A DNA stretch of 64,000 nucleotides from Bagarius yarrelli (GCA_005784505.1 VCAZ01000014.1:1909741-1973740), one strand, 5' to 3'; positions 22,001 through 34,470 are shown, numbered from the stretch's first letter. Notes: generated by a model from the letters alone, not told the origin. A program made the numbers and translations.

Positions 22001-22735
22001 AAGGTTTCAGTCTTTAAAATTGGAGTCTTTTTACATGAATGAGTACATGAGCTCAGTATCGGGCCCAATACCGATACTTGTGCATTCCTAATATATGCCT
22101 TATACCATATATTATAAATATGTTAATATATGTTAGAAATGTATGTTCCAAATACAGAATCTTGGAGTAGCGACAGTGAAAGTTTTTTTAATTAAAAATA
22201 AGTTTTTGCACCAAAGCACTTTTACATATTAATGTATTATTAACTGTATAACATGCTGTTATGGATTTTACAGCATACATTACAGCTTATAATACAATGC
22301 ATAATGTATAAAATGCAATAACAGATTAGATCCCTAAATGCAATTTTAGAAACCACAGCTAAAAGATTCTATGATTTTTAAGAGCTTTGTGTTTTCAAGA
22401 TTGTTTTCATTTGTTTATGCAGAGTCAAAACATTTCTTAATTACAATAAAATAAAAAATAAATAAAATAATAAAACTTTCCATATCGCAAGCAAATAAGG
22501 ATGATTTAGTGACATATTAATCCCCCAGCCCCGACCACCATCCTTTTATCCATCCATAAATATACATACACTATACAACATGAAATTGCTGAAATGTGTA
22601 AGTATAAATGTTGTGTAAGAATTTCTGGCAAGTATGTGTCTCTTTTAAAAAAAAAAAAAAACAAGAAAAAACGTAGCTGTGGTAAAAATTTGTACATTTA
22701 TTCCCAGACTAAATTCCTTAAAAAACTTTTTCCAT
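19023..22735. repeat. AT-rich region with scattered TTATAATGCATTATAA-like palindromes
   Basis: Words such as TTATAATGCATTATAACATG (19331), TAATGCATTATAAATG (19692), TTATAAAGCATTATG (20449), TAAAGCATTATACAC (20862) and TTATAATGCATTTATGAAGC (21056) recur over 2-3 kb, with outliers from 17470 and at 22250. It looks like an eroded repeat field. No coding exon is seen, apart from a GC-rich insert at 19890-20230. Confidence 0.5.
19890..20230. promoter_or_regulatory. Candidate conserved non-coding element inside AT-rich DNA
   Basis: A sharp island of balanced composition: GTGCAGCACCACTGCGGCGG, GATCAGATTACAAACTACAC, CAGCTGCTGCGCAACAAGG and GGAAGGAGCAACTGGCAACA. Both flanks are AT-rich. Frames are open for about 100 codons on both strands but resemble no protein I know. 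Confidence 0.33.
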
Positions 22736-22800
22736 GTTTAAATGTACACAGTGCTGTCTTGCTCTGAGGCTTTATGTTAGTTTCAGAAGAACTGAACCAT

Positions 22801-22850
22801 ACACACACACAAATACATGCACACACAGACACACACACACACACACACAC
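22801..22850. repeat. (CA)n microsatellite
   Basis: CA units with ATG and GACA interruptions. Confidence 0.9.
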
Positions 22851-23532
22851 TTGCCCTCGCTGACTGTAAGACCTCTGCTCGACTCGCCTCTCGCCTCACT
22901 GGGCCTCTGGGATCCTGGCCTCTGCATTCCAGTGCTGCTCCGAGGGGCTGCGTCTCATATTCGAGAGGGAGGACGTTTCTGCAGGGCAGGGATTATGCAC
23001 ACTTTCTTTGCATTGCAACCCCCTACAATCCCTCCCTCCCTCTGTCTCTCTCTCCCTCTCACGCTCTCCCTCCCTCTCTCCTTTACTTGCGCCCTTATTC
23101 CTTCTCTTCGCTCTGCTGCTTCCATAAACCGAGTCTGCACCGAAAATCCAGTCCTAAACCACCTCCCCAGGTGGACGCAGCTTTAGAGCTTTTGTTCCAG
23201 CTGGATCTCACCCCCACCTCTGCTTTTTTTTTTCTCTAACCACCCCCCTCCCCGGCCTTCACTTCACCCCAGGCTTTCGGGGTTGCTTATCTTTTTTTTT
23301 TTTTTGTTTTGTCTCATGTCATGTGGTAGAGACTTAGGGATTCTCATTGGAGAGGACGACAGGGAAGCAGTCAAGCTGCACTGTGCTGAAGCCGGTGCTC
23401 CGACGCGTGCTCTTTCACGCTCCTGGATGGAGACACCACGAGTTTCTTCTGTCTCATCTTTAACTTTCTCCAGATTTCTACAGCCAAAGATTTAAGGGAT
23501 GCTTATTCTCCTGTAGGACATCGACATTTGTG
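22851..23532 (+). promoter_or_regulatory. GC-rich island ending in a consensus splice donor; possible promoter and first exon
   Basis: About 680 bases of GC-rich single-copy DNA in an AT-rich desert, with octamer-like TTTGCATTG near 23007 and pyrimidine tracts. It ends at CATTTGTG|gtaagtgc (donor at 23533), the best isolated donor I saw in the desert. It could begin a non-coding transcript such as the primary transcript of the miR-99a/let-7c cluster 32 kb downstream. That link is inference. Confidence 0.3.
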
Positions 23533-23618
23533 GTAAGTGCAAATGTATTTTAGGTCAACTTTTATTTTGAACACAGAAATGTTTAAACGATGTAGCCGGG
23601 ACGTGCGTCCGCGTGTGT

Positions 23619-23641
23619 CTCTCTCTCTCTCTCTCTCTCTT
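23619..23641. repeat. (CT)n microsatellite
   Basis: Short CT run. Confidence 0.85.
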
Positions 23642-23799
23642 TGCCATAGTGTTTCACAAACGTTTCAGGAAGGTTACCTGGCCGTTGTTTGTTGGCTGAG
23701 CTGTCTGTCTGCGCTCTGTAAACACACTCGGTCAGGCTCCATCTGTTGTAGACGGATTTGTGTTAAAGTTTCACGCAAGCTGAAATTTTTAGTTTTTTA

Positions 23800-24885
23800 A
23801 TAAATTAAAACTTGAAATATTTTATATTTAATAGGTATTATATATTTTTAACATATATTTTTTAATTATATCTTTTTGAGGCTCATGTTTTAATAGCTTG
23901 TCTATAATTTTTATATAAATTTCTTTAATCCTTCAGATTTTTGACTTTTAATTTGACTAGAAATGTTATGAACCACACTTAAATAATAATAATAATAATA
24001 ATACTCTTTTTTTTCTAATATTTCTAACTAAAGCTTAATACTAAATCCCATGTGTTTTTTTTTTTTTTTTTACTACGATAACATATCAAATGTTACTAAA
24101 TGGTTAAATTAAACATTATACACTCCGGAGTATAAATTCACTGCACTCTGAACCGAACGTATCTCATACATCTCTGTTACACGCAAAAGCAGTCCAAAAG
24201 CAGATGTTAATCATCACTACAGTCATGTGTTCCTTATTAAAATAACCTACAAAGCTTAATACGCTGGTATATTAAATCATACGTCGAGCCGAATTTAACC
24301 GCACACAAATGGCTTCCAGTTTAAAACTACCCCCCCCTTCTTCTTCTTCTTCTTCTTTATTTCTATTTAAATAACCGCACGTCGCACAGGTTTCAACACC
24401 GAGAATCTCTCGAGGGAAAAGCAGGAAAAGACGTTCATTTTCCCGATTGCACTCTTTTTGGCTGTCGTGCTGAATTTTTTGTTATTCTAACATATTTCCA
24501 GATAAGTTTTGTGGAAAATATTTCAGCACGTGAAAAATCACACATGGTTTACTGACCCTGAGGTAGAAATATAGTTTATTCCTGTTCCAGTATTTCCAGT
24601 TATCTATTTTTTGGAGGGGGGATTTTAATTTGAAAGATTTGCTAAAGGGGTGAAATGTTAGCATGCGTGGAACCGTGTAGAACCTGTGCAGAAAAGTGCA
24701 AAAGTAAATAAAGTTAAGGGCAGAGTTATAAAGTGACCATTCTATTGGCTAAAACTAAATAATTAACAAATAAACAAATAATTGTGATTGTTTTTTAAAG
24801 CGTTTTAATTCCTCGGCCGGTCCGAGAGACTGCAGCTCTGAATGTTGAACTGTTTAAATAAATAAGGGGTATAAAAAAATATTTC
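23800..24885. other. AT-rich DNA, nothing recognised
   Basis: Contains a short (AAT)n run at 23986-24002 and a C-run followed by (TTC)n at 24330-24357. No gene seen. Confidence 0.6.
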
Positions 24886-25045
24886 ATTCACAGCGACTTA
24901 CATTTATCTCTTTTATACAACTCAGCAATTGGTGGTTAAGGACCTTGCTTAGGGGCCCAGCAGTGGTGGCTTGGTTGAACTGGGAATCAAACCCACAATC
25001 TTCGGGTTGGCAGTCCAACACCATAACCATGAGCCACCTCTTTCT
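24886..25045 (-). mobile_element. V-SINE-like copy
   Basis: Reverse order: CAGCGACTTACATTTATCTC, ACTCAGCAATTGGTGGTTAA, GGACCTTGCTTAGGGGCCCA and CAACACCATAACCATGAGCC. Confidence 0.85.
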
Positions 25046-26030
25046 TCGAAACAGACTTTCTAAAATGTGAAATGAAATTCAAGTAAAAGACATAACATAA
25101 AAAACAAGACATAAGAAATAATTCAAAACAATTCAATAAATTAAGATTTTAATGAATGAATAAATGCACGATCATCCAACATCCCTAAATATCTTAATAT
25201 CTAATAAACTGCTTATTGTTTATTCAAAACACTTAATGGACAATTTAGTAAAAATATATATGTGTTTATTTATAACAACACAACTGAACTTCTGCTCTGT
25301 ACAAATGACTCATACCTGCATCATTATATGTAATAATTTTACAAGAAATACATTATCTATTCCTGAGCATGAATGAATGAAAAACCTCAGGACGTTAGCT
25401 TTACCTTTTCTCTGTAATGTAGCGACGGCGTGTTACCTTTCACGTAGCAATTAGCAAACACCTACTTTCATATATCATCAGCAGTGATTTTTATCTACGA
25501 TTGTACGATCAGGGGGACCAGGTACAATGATTATTATTATTATTATTATTTATTATTATTATTATTTTTTTCTGTAATGCTCAAAACGTAAAAAAACACT
25601 GTAAGATAATTATTGTATTTAACAAAACACAAAATATTAGCACAAATAAATATAAAAATATCTACTTTCATTTCATTTTAGCCACCTGAAACTACTTAAT
25701 ATGCATATTTTTTATATGAGATTATCACAATAGCAGTTCAGCAGGTGAGCTTTATTTGTTTTTTCTGTTTCTCAAGTGAGTGAAAAAACTACTGTTGTTC
25801 CTGAATGACCGCCGAACGAAAGCTTCAGCGCTTTAACTGTTTCCATATCAAAAGGAGTCGAGGCAACTTTAAATAAGTCTAAAACCTTTAATTTATTATT
25901 ATTAGTAGTAGTTATTAATATCATTATTATGAATATTATTTTTTATTGTTATAATTATTATTATCATTATTATTATTGTTGTCATTATTACTATTTGGAG
26001 TTTATATTCTAATATTCTAATATTCTAATA
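25046..26030. other. AT-rich DNA with (ATT)n runs
   Basis: (ATT)n at 25530-25567 and a degenerate TTATTATTAT field at 25895-25990. No gene seen. Confidence 0.6.
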
Positions 26031-26035
26031 TTACA

Positions 26036-26672
26036 GGTCGATCCACAGGGAAGCGAGAACCTGTCATCCAAATGGGGGGCATGTTTTTAATAATAAAATT
26101 AGAAAATAATAATAGTAACAACTGTCATGACAACAAAATCAATAACAAAAAAATAAATAAAATAAAAAACAATAACAAAAAAAATAATAATAAAACAAAT
26201 ATATTATTTTACAAGGGGCCCAAAAATTTTCACCTATGTCACCAAAAAAGTTACATCCGGTCCTGATCACTAATATATAATTATTATTAAAGCTGTTAAA
26301 CAGACGGTGAAAAGTTTAACAAAGAGACATTACAGGTTTTAATATTTTTTTAAACAAAAGGTTGACTTAAATAAAAAAGCCCTTAGGACTGATTTACCTA
26401 ACAGATCTTGGAGTTATGCAGGTTGTGATCAACCGTATAATTCATAGTTAAGAAAAAAATCAGGACCCACTGAAGCTCTTTGTAAACTTCTTTTTAAAGG
26501 AACATCCATAAGGCTTATGGAAAACATTTTAAAGGTTCTTAAACTTTCACCTAAGATAATAGAAGTTACAGTGAGAAACTATCCAGAGAACATGCGTGGA
26601 AAGCTTTTATTGAAGCGTGTGTGAACTCGTTAGCACTCGATCCACAGGGAAATGAGAACCTGTCATCCATGA
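26036..26672. repeat. Short direct repeat pair 600 bases apart
   Basis: TCGATCCACAGGGAAGCGAG plus AACCTGTCATCCA at about 26038 recurs as TCGATCCACAGGGAAATGAG plus AACCTGTCATCCA at about 26637. The sequence between is AT-rich. Confidence 0.7.
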
Positions 26673-26679
26673 TGGATTT

Positions 26680-27117
26680 AAATACGCAGAAATGGCTCTA
26701 AATTTGGCTGTGTGTAAAGGGTAGATAAGGGTGAGATACAAAGATACAAAGGCAGATTGGCAATCTCAAGAGAAATGAAAGGAAATATGACATAAAAATA
26801 CTGATTGCATCAACCAAAAAAATCCATCATGGTTTGAAATGCTTGAGATTTCTATTAATACTAGAGTTGATAGAAAGAACGAGCGAAAAGCATTAAGTTA
26901 AACGACAACAACTTTTTTCTGTTCTTGATGTGTAACAAGTGCTTACACAAATGTACACAAAGCAAAATAAAAAATTGTGCATTTTTAGGTGAACAAAAAC
27001 ACCATTTCTGTTACGAAACCACTGAAAGGCGAGTAGTTTGAAACCAAAGCACAGTTTGTTAAACAAAAGCGACATAAACCAATTAACCAATTAACATAGA
27101 ACTAAACTTTACACGGA
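26680..27117. other. AT-rich DNA, nothing recognised
   Basis: No exon or repeat recognised. Confidence 0.5.
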
Positions 27118-27345
27118 ATCACCAGGCATGAGAACATGGACAATAACTCATAACACACAATGCAACATATGGCTATAAATACACTAAACTAACCAATGAG
27201 AACAAGACACATGGATAAGGAGATCACATGACAGGGAACACATGGGGAACGAAGATCACTTGACAAAAAAACAGACAGGAAGTAAGCAAAAGCATAAAAC
27301 GAACATGAACTCAAAACATAAACATAATACATAAAACACAGAACC
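27118..27345 (-). mobile_element. Interspersed repeat E, copy 1
   Basis: Shares GGCTATAAATACAC, AACCAATGAGAACAAGACAC and a GATCACATGACA-type segment in order with 63788-64000. Confidence 0.7.
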
Positions 27346-27514
27346 TTCCACTTTTGCTTTTAAAAAAATCTGTACAATTAAACTCCGCCCTCTTTCTAAA
27401 GTCTTTCATCATTTCAGTAGCACAAATTTGACTAACTATTCAATAGTTTTCTAATAATATATTAAAAACATCTTTATAGTCCAAAAAACCTTTTATACAG
27501 TGGAAACTTTTTAA

Positions 27515-27740
27515 CAACATCTATCCAGCCATTTATCATTCATCCACCCGTTTATTCGTCTGTCCCCCCATCCGTCCATCCATCTGTCCATCTATTCACC
27601 CATCCATCCAGCCGTCCATCCACCCATTTATCCAACCAAAGACCCATCTGTCTATCCAGCTGTCTGTCTGTCCGCCCGTGTCCATCCACCCATTCATCCA
27701 TCCATCCACCTATTCATCCATCCATTTATCCATCCAGACA
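27515..27740. repeat. Degenerate (ATCC)n minisatellite
   Basis: CCATCCATCC and CCGTCCATCC variants over about 220 bases. Confidence 0.9.
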
Positions 27741-27744
27741 TCCA

Positions 27745-27920
27745 TTATCTACCCCAAATGTCATTGGGTGAAAAGCAGGAATACACCCTGCACAGACCAC
27801 CAGTCCATCGCAAGGGCCACATACAGACAAACAACCACACACACTCATACTCACTCCTATGGGCAATTTAGAATCACCAATCAACCGAACATACATGTTT
27901 TTGGATATACACACATACCC
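27745..27920 (-). mobile_element. SINE-like repeat, family A, truncated reverse copy
   Basis: Only the 3' half is present: TCATTGGGTGAAAAGCAGGA, CCACCAGTCCATCGCAAGGG, TATGGGCAATTTAGAATCAC and ACATACATGTTTTTGGA. It abuts the ATCC minisatellite. Confidence 0.85.
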
Positions 27921-27929
27921 TAATCTCAA

Positions 27930-28015
27930 AACATTACATTACATTGGAGGCATTTGGCAGACACTCCGTAGGTCACTCATTTTTGCCAAATGCCGTAAAT
28001 ATATATGCACTCTAG
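27930..28015 (-). mobile_element. V-SINE-like tail fragment
   Basis: ACATTGGAGGCATTTGGCAG and ACACTCCGTAGGTCACTC resemble the reversed V-SINE tail. Confidence 0.5.
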
Positions 28016-28274
28016 TGTGGCTTATTTATGTTGAATAATGTAAGAGTATAACACGCTTAGTACAAAACCCCAGGGTTCAATATACAACCTATAGGAACCA
28101 GTTTATTATTATTATGTCTGTTTTACAGTATGAATGGATTTTAAGGTCATAGATATAGCAATGGCATGTACAGTACTTGTTAGTGAATTCACATATACTG
28201 TAGTTAAAATAAAATACTTTTCTAAATCAATTATTAAATATTCATTTAATATGAATATTTAAGCTTCTGTACAT

Positions 28275-28665
28275 TTACAGTATACAGACAATATATAGGG
28301 ACACCTAACCATCACATCCCTACAGTATGTGTTATTTAAACATCCTATTCCAGATGTAATCTCAATCCCTATTATAACCTCTACATTTCGAAAAAGTCTT
28401 TCCACTAGATTGGATCATGTGACCATGTGGATTTGTGTTCATTCAGTGACAACAGTATACGTGAGATTAGACACTAATGTTGAGGTAAGGAGGTCTGGGG
28501 ATCAGTCATGTTCCAGTTCATCCCAGTGGGGTTGAGTCAGAGTCAGGGGTATGTGTAGGACATGAGAGTATTTCTAATCCAATCAGAGCACAGCATGTAT
28601 TCCTAGGGTTTAATAGCTTTGTGCACAGAGGCATTGTCATGCTGGAACAGGGTTTGAGTCTCTTT
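28275..28665 (+). mobile_element. Interspersed repeat F, copy 1
   Basis: Contains GATTAGACACTAATGTTGAG, TGTTCCAGTTCATCCCAGTG and GCACAGAGGCATTGTCATGC. The same words occur in reverse complement at 52107-52480. It is recognisable as a common fish non-autonomous DNA repeat; class not certain. Confidence 0.8.
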
Positions 28666-28717
28666 TAATAAACTCTTTTAATAGTTGCTTGTCAGACTGA
28701 CCATAACTCCATGTCAC

Positions 28718-29020
28718 ACTGTCAGATCTCAGCTGTCATCATGTCAGACTGTAACACACAAAAAGTTTGATATTATCAATCCAAGACCTGTTCCATAACC
28801 CTTGTTCTCTAGCTAAATGATAGTTAGCTCAAGACATAACTCAATAATTATTGAATTTACATCATCAATCTGTGAAACGTTCTGTAACCTGCGCTCTCTC
28901 GCTAAATGATATCTAGCTAGCTCATGACATAACTTTTTGCTGTCCTGTCCACTGGTCTGGTTTCGACATTTTCCCGAGGTGGTTTAAAGTTGTCACTCCA
29001 ATTGCTTCATCAGGTTCGGT
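28718..29020 (+). repeat. Repeat G, diverged third copy with internal duplication
   Basis: Segments such as CATGTCAGACTGTAACAC and GAGGTGGTTTAAAGTTGTCA parallel the pair at 60966 and 63194. A unit with CTAGCTAAATGATAGTTAGC then GACATAACT recurs within it as CTCGCTAAATGATATCTAGC. Confidence 0.5.
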
Positions 29021-29885
29021 CATTGTAGAATAAGTCATACTGCAGGAAAGTGTTGGAAATCATCTGACACTGCCAAAATTTCATCAAAGAACAAAACTAA
29101 TCTCAATGGCCATTAATCATCTGATGGTAAGAATGTTAGAATATCAAATACAACAGATTTTGGCCTATGATCAAATCTTTTAAGACATCAGAAATTTTTC
29201 TTAGACGACCAAATTGTAGCAAAGGCTTTAGTTCCAGTTAAGGAATAATGTAATACTACAACATACAAAGACACCCCAGACAACTATGTGCTTTGGATAT
29301 TTTTTGGAAAAAGTTTAAGGAAGACATATTTATAGGCAGTGAAGGAAAAGTGTCCAAAAACACTTATGTAAGAACATAAATCAGACTTTGAACTGAAAAG
29401 CACCATCATAAGACTTTGAAATGCAAACTGGCGTCATCTGACCGCTCGATGCTGAGGAAAACCGGGCAGAGGTTTGAGGTTTTTTTACCCTTGCAGAAGG
29501 GATGTCTGGGGGAAATGACTTGACAAGAGTTCACAGTGAGTGTCTACAGTGTCTCATTGATTTCCTCAGGAAACGTGCTTGGCGTTCTTGTTCTCGTTCA
29601 GATGTTCATTCTGAATGAGGGACTTGAAGTTGGAATGTTGGTAGACACACAGGTGTTACAAGAAACGACTACACATTTACAAGCTTAGATTGGATAAAAA
29701 CCGGTCTTTAAATACCAGTTTAATATCAGTTTAAGATAGAAATGTGTCAATTATATGATCTCCTGCTTTATTTTCACCTCTTCAGCTTTAGTCTTTTGGT
29801 CTGTCCAGTTTTATCTTCTCATTTCTGCTCATGTTAATTCCAGCAACAATATAATCACACTCACATCAATGTCTCATTCAGAACT
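29020..29885. other. Intergenic, nothing recognised
   Basis: Mixed single-copy sequence without a convincing exon. Confidence 0.5.
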
Positions 29886-29887
29886 TA

Positions 29888-30006
29888 TTATCTCAGAGCA
29901 ATTGTGGGTTAAGGGCCTTTCTCAGGGGCCCAAAAGTAGCAACATGGTTGTGCTGGGACTCAAACCCTGATCTTTCAGGTATCTGTCCAACACCTTATCT
30001 CACCAT
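29888..30006 (-). mobile_element. V-SINE-like copy
   Basis: GAGCAATTGTGGGTTAAGGG, CCTTTCTCAGGGGCCCAA and CAACACCTTATCTCACC in reverse order. Confidence 0.8.
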
Positions 30007-30159
30007 ATTAGTTTAACCTCGTAGTATATGTAGCTGTGTTGAATTCTGGGATTCTGTGTCCAGTGTTTGAACTACATTTTTGTTTTTCCTGGATGAATTT
30101 CACTCAGAAAAAGGATTTATAAAATACAGACAGGCGAATGTAAGGTACTTGATTAAATT

Positions 30160-30512
30160 CATTCATTTATTCATCTTCTGTATCCGCTTATTCCCTAATT
30201 TGGGGTCACAGGGATCTGCTGGAGTCTATCCCAGCCGTCCCTAAAAGGGCAATAGACAGGAGGGGTTCAACCTGGACAGGTTGCCAGTCAATCACAGGGC
30301 CACACACACACACTTATACTCACTCCTATGGGCAATTTAGAATCATCAATCAATCTAACATACATGTTTTTGGACCGTTGGAGAAAACCGGGGAACCCGG
30401 AGTAAACCCACGCAAGCACAGGTAGAACATGCAAACTCCACACAGAAGACCCCTGACCCTGAGCCTTCTTGCTGTGAGGTAACAGTGCTAACCACTAAGC
30501 CACCGTGCTGTG
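30160..30512 (-). mobile_element. SINE-like repeat, family A, near full length
   Basis: Complete reverse copy from CCGCTTATTCCCTAATTTGG, through GGATCTGCTGGAGTCTATCC and ACATGTTTTTGGACCG, to GTGCTAACCACTAAGCCACC. Confidence 0.92.
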
Positions 30513-31732
30513 CACCGATTAAATTCAGTTAAAATGAATGTTATTTATACAGCAGACGTAAATCGATCAGGACTTAAAATCAATCAATTTTAGACTTAAA
30601 ATTTGTTTAACGCCCGAGGTGATGGCGGTAGAGAACCTTAATAAACTTTTTATAGATTTGTTGCTGCTTGATTTGAAAATGATTTAATATAAAAATAAAA
30701 AAAAATGTACTTTAAAAGTTTTGAGTTTAATTGACTCCTCTTTAATATCCGACCTTTAAGCACCCAATAAAATAAAATCCATAAGGCTGAAAATTGCGTA
30801 ATCTTTCTTTCGGGCCATAACAAATAGGAAAAACTCGTACATTTCATACCTCATAAAAAAGTTTAACAATGTTACAAGATGTCGTCATTTAATGACACGT
30901 TTTTTGCTTCGTTTTATGACATGAAATCATTTAAACACACACCAAAATCCAAATTTATTTCTGCTGCTAAAGCTGGTTGTCATAAACGCCATTATTGTCA
31001 TCATGGAAAGTTTAAAGATGAAATAAGAGGAAGGCATGTTGTGGTGTGTATTTGTACAGAAACGAGAGGAAGTCAGTAAATCAGGGCCTGAGTGTATTTC
31101 CAGCGTGTATAGATGGGTGTTATCTACACTTTCCTTTCATTGTATACTCCGAATTCAGGCGTAACGTGATCGTGTAGTTAAAGTGCCGTTGTTCAGAATC
31201 AGAGCCTGAGGGGTTGGAAGGCTCAGTTTGGTCTGTAAGAGGAGCTGAGCATAATAACGACTGGCCGTGCTCACTCTTAAGCCTCCCCATCAATACTTGG
31301 CTGAAAAAAAAAAGCGAGGAAGAAAACACACAGCTTGGGTTTCAGTGGAATCCATCTTCTCCAGGCCAAAGTTGAAGCGCTACTGTAAACGTCGAGTAAA
31401 TGACCGAGAGCTGATGTCATGCCCTCTATGTGTGTTTGTGGAGCTGGACGCCGCGGCACCAGCGCAGAGCCGGGATTTGGAGCTCACGCTGTCCTGCGTC
31501 TGGAAGTTCGATAATTAATTCTGAATTTTTATATAGTACGTTATAAAAAATGGTTCTGAATGCTGAAGGGTCGGGGATGTGTACATTTTAAACGTGTATA
31601 AATTTTCTAATAAAAGCATTTCTAGACCAAAAATAGAAAAACATTATACTTAAATAAAATCTTTAATACTTTTACAATTACAATACAATTTATACCAGAA
31701 AGTTTATTTTTGTACAATTGTTTCATAAGATC
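30513..31732. other. Intergenic with two candidate regulatory stretches
   Basis: 30880-31070 (CATAAACGCCATTATTGTCA) and 31130-31500 (balanced composition) look single-copy and differ from their AT-rich flanks. Neither reads as a recognised exon. Confidence 0.28.
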
Positions 31733-31916
31733 ATTTACATTTCTGGCAGACACTTTTATCCAGAGGCTCTAACATTTATCTCATTTATCCAACTGAGCAG
31801 TTAAGGGTTAAGGGTCCTGGCTCAGGGGCCCAAAAGCAGCAGCAGCTTGGTAGTCCTGGGAATTGAATCCATGATCTGCAGGCCAACACTTTAACCCTGA
31901 GCTACCACTTCTCTGG
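31733..31916 (-). mobile_element. V-SINE-like copy, near full length
   Basis: CATTTCTGGCAGACACTTTT, ATCCAGAGGCTCTAACATTT, GGCTCAGGGGCCCAAAAGC and ACTTTAACCCTGAGCTACC. Confidence 0.88.
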
Positions 31917-32985
31917 GAAGTAATATAAAATTTAAAAAAAATAAAGAGTTAAAAAAAAACATTTTAATGTTAAAACTGGAAAAAAATACATGATTTAAAT
32001 TAACAATTTAACAATTTAGATGTTGGTTAAATTGTGTCAGGATTTTGTTAACTAAAATTGTAGAATAGAACTTTTTTATTATTATTATCTTGTATATAAC
32101 ATTTAAAAACCCTTAAGGTTAAGGTCAGAGTTCAGGGTGTGAATAATGTTTTTTTATTATTATTTCCTACTTCTGAAATTTTAAAATGATATATCGATCC
32201 ACAGATATATTTAATTTGTTTAAAATTATCACAAGATCATGATGATAAAGCAGTAAAAAACTTTAGTTTTATATTCTAGTTAACATATTATAAAAAATAA
32301 AAAAACTAAATAATAATAGAAGTCCAATTTGTACAATTTACATCGGGTGGCTTTACTTTGTAAAATAAAATTATACATAAGCGATTTTTTTACATTATAT
32401 TTCAAATTTGTAAGAATTGGAGTGACTCAAAAAAAAGAAAGAAATGAAATAAAACAAACAAACAAAATAAAGTTTTAAAGTTTGGGTAAGATTTGGGGGC
32501 GGAGTTACCGTTTCTGTCTTCTCTTACTATTGAAACGAATGATTTTTTGTTATAGCTGAAATGTTTTGGTTCTTGAATTTATGAATATCATTAGAACAAG
32601 CTTTCCTCTGATTTACACACCATTAACTGACATTTTTTTTTATATTTGATGTGGAATTTTTATAGTTTTATGTTGTTTTTATGGGAAAGCACTTCTGTGT
32701 GTTGTAAAGGGCTGTAGAAATAAACCCTAATTTTTAATTATTGGCATGTTCATTATTTAATTTGATTAAGTAGAAGAAAAACATTCAGGATGCACAGATT
32801 TAACATAAATAACATAAATAATCAAGCTAATAGCAGAAACGTCAATGCATCCGCTTGCTGTTAATTATTTTCCTACAATAGAATGATCCCAAATGTTTTA
32901 TTTCTTTTCTTACCTTTTTTTTAACAATATTGGAAATTTTGAGTTTGTTTTATCCTTCTCAACTTCCTGGTCCTTCAATCATTAG
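31917..32985. other. AT-rich DNA, nothing recognised
   Basis: Long AT-rich stretch without exon or clear repeat. Confidence 0.6.
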
Positions 32986-32989
32986 TAAG

Positions 32990-33335
32990 AACAAGAAGTC
33001 CTCAGCATTCATCTTACTTATTCTTATCAAGGCTGGTGGCTGCCTGTCGCAGGGGCTGATGGGAGATTACAGGGTAGATATTGAGGAAGTGAGGCCAAGG
33101 GAAAGTGTCAGAGTCGTAGCACACGTGTGTATTATTAACGAGTCGTTGTAATTAGAGTGTAAGACCCAGATAGAGTTCTGTTTCCTGTGGAGGGTTCCTT
33201 TTCCAGGCTCGTTAAGAGCAGGTTCTCTCTGTGTCGCACTTCCACACCGGCTTTTCCTGAATTACTCATCAGGACAGGACTGACAGCTGAATATTCCACT
33301 CTGTAATTAACTTGACCTGAAGATCAAACAATTTT
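32990..33335. promoter_or_regulatory. Candidate conserved non-coding element
   Basis: Single-copy island with GTCGTTGTAATTAGAGTGTA, GTTCTGTTTCCTGTGGAGG (Runx/Ets-like) and CTCTGTAATTAACTTGACC. AT-rich DNA on both sides. Regulatory role inferred. Confidence 0.3.
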
Positions 33336-33339
33336 TCCT

Positions 33340-34305
33340 CCCAGATGATGAGATGATTCATAGATTTTGTAAGATGATATTTTTAATGAACTTAGATAAA
33401 CTTTATTGTTGAAAAAAAGGTTCTTGACAGTGTTCCTGTTCTAAAGTTTCTGGTTTGAAAGGTTTATAATAAGAAAAGAGTTTTTCAAACAAGTCCAACT
33501 ACAAGTATCGAAACAAACATTTAACAAACATTTTTAGTTCCTTAAAAAATAAAAACATTTAGTTAATAAATCATAAAAGATTTTTGAGTTCCATTGAGGA
33601 CATTTGTTCACCACAAAGAACATTAAAACATCTGTTTACATTAAAATTTCCACAGCTTTTAAAGGTTCTTTATGGATCCAGACATCCTGCAGAAACAGCT
33701 AAAAAACCCATAAGTGATTTAAAATAAAACAAATCTATAAGTGATTATTGCTTTTTATTTCTTTAAAAAGAGTTTTAATATATAAAATGATTGATTATTT
33801 ATATTATATAATTTTATACATTTTATAAGTTAGCCTACTATAATGTTCTTTGGGTTCTTTTGATGATTTGACATTTCTAAAATGTAAATGATTTTTCCAC
33901 TTTAAGAATAAAACTAAAATTAGGAATAGGTTAAATAGAAGAAGATTAAATCAACTTTTAAAGTTCCAGATTTAATAAAAAATGTATAATTTTGGATGAA
34001 TTTCTTTAATAATTATATATTTGCAGTTAGTAAAAGTTATGAATTATAAGAAGTTTATTTATTTATTTACTAACGTATTTTTTTGATTGTTTGCAAACCT
34101 ACATATTTATTATTTTACATAGCAATTTGTTTATTGTTTCCTTCTTTAACTACCCACTTATTTATTTGTGTATCCACTTACATACATGTTTATTAATTTG
34201 ACTTCTTATTTATTTGTTGTTATTTTGTTTATCTACCTTCTTTAGTTGCTTAAATACTTACATATTTACCTACTTGCAGATTTATTTACATTTCTAAAAT
34301 TTGGT
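33340..34305. other. AT-rich DNA, nothing recognised
   Basis: No exon or clear repeat. Confidence 0.6.
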
Positions 34306-34309
34306 AAAC

Positions 34310-34470
34310 GTCCTTTTTCATAGCGATTGTATTTATATCATTTATCCAACTAAGTAGTTAAGGGTAAAGGGCCTTGCTCAGGGGCCCAACAGTGGCAGCT
34401 TGGTGGTACTGGAAATTGAACCCATGTCCTTTTAATAAGCAGTCCAACACCTTAACCACTGACCTCCCAG
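34310..34470 (-). mobile_element. V-SINE-like copy
   Basis: CATTTATCCAACTAAGTAGT, GGCCTTGCTCAGGGGCCCAA and CAACACCTTAACCACTGACC. Confidence 0.85.
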
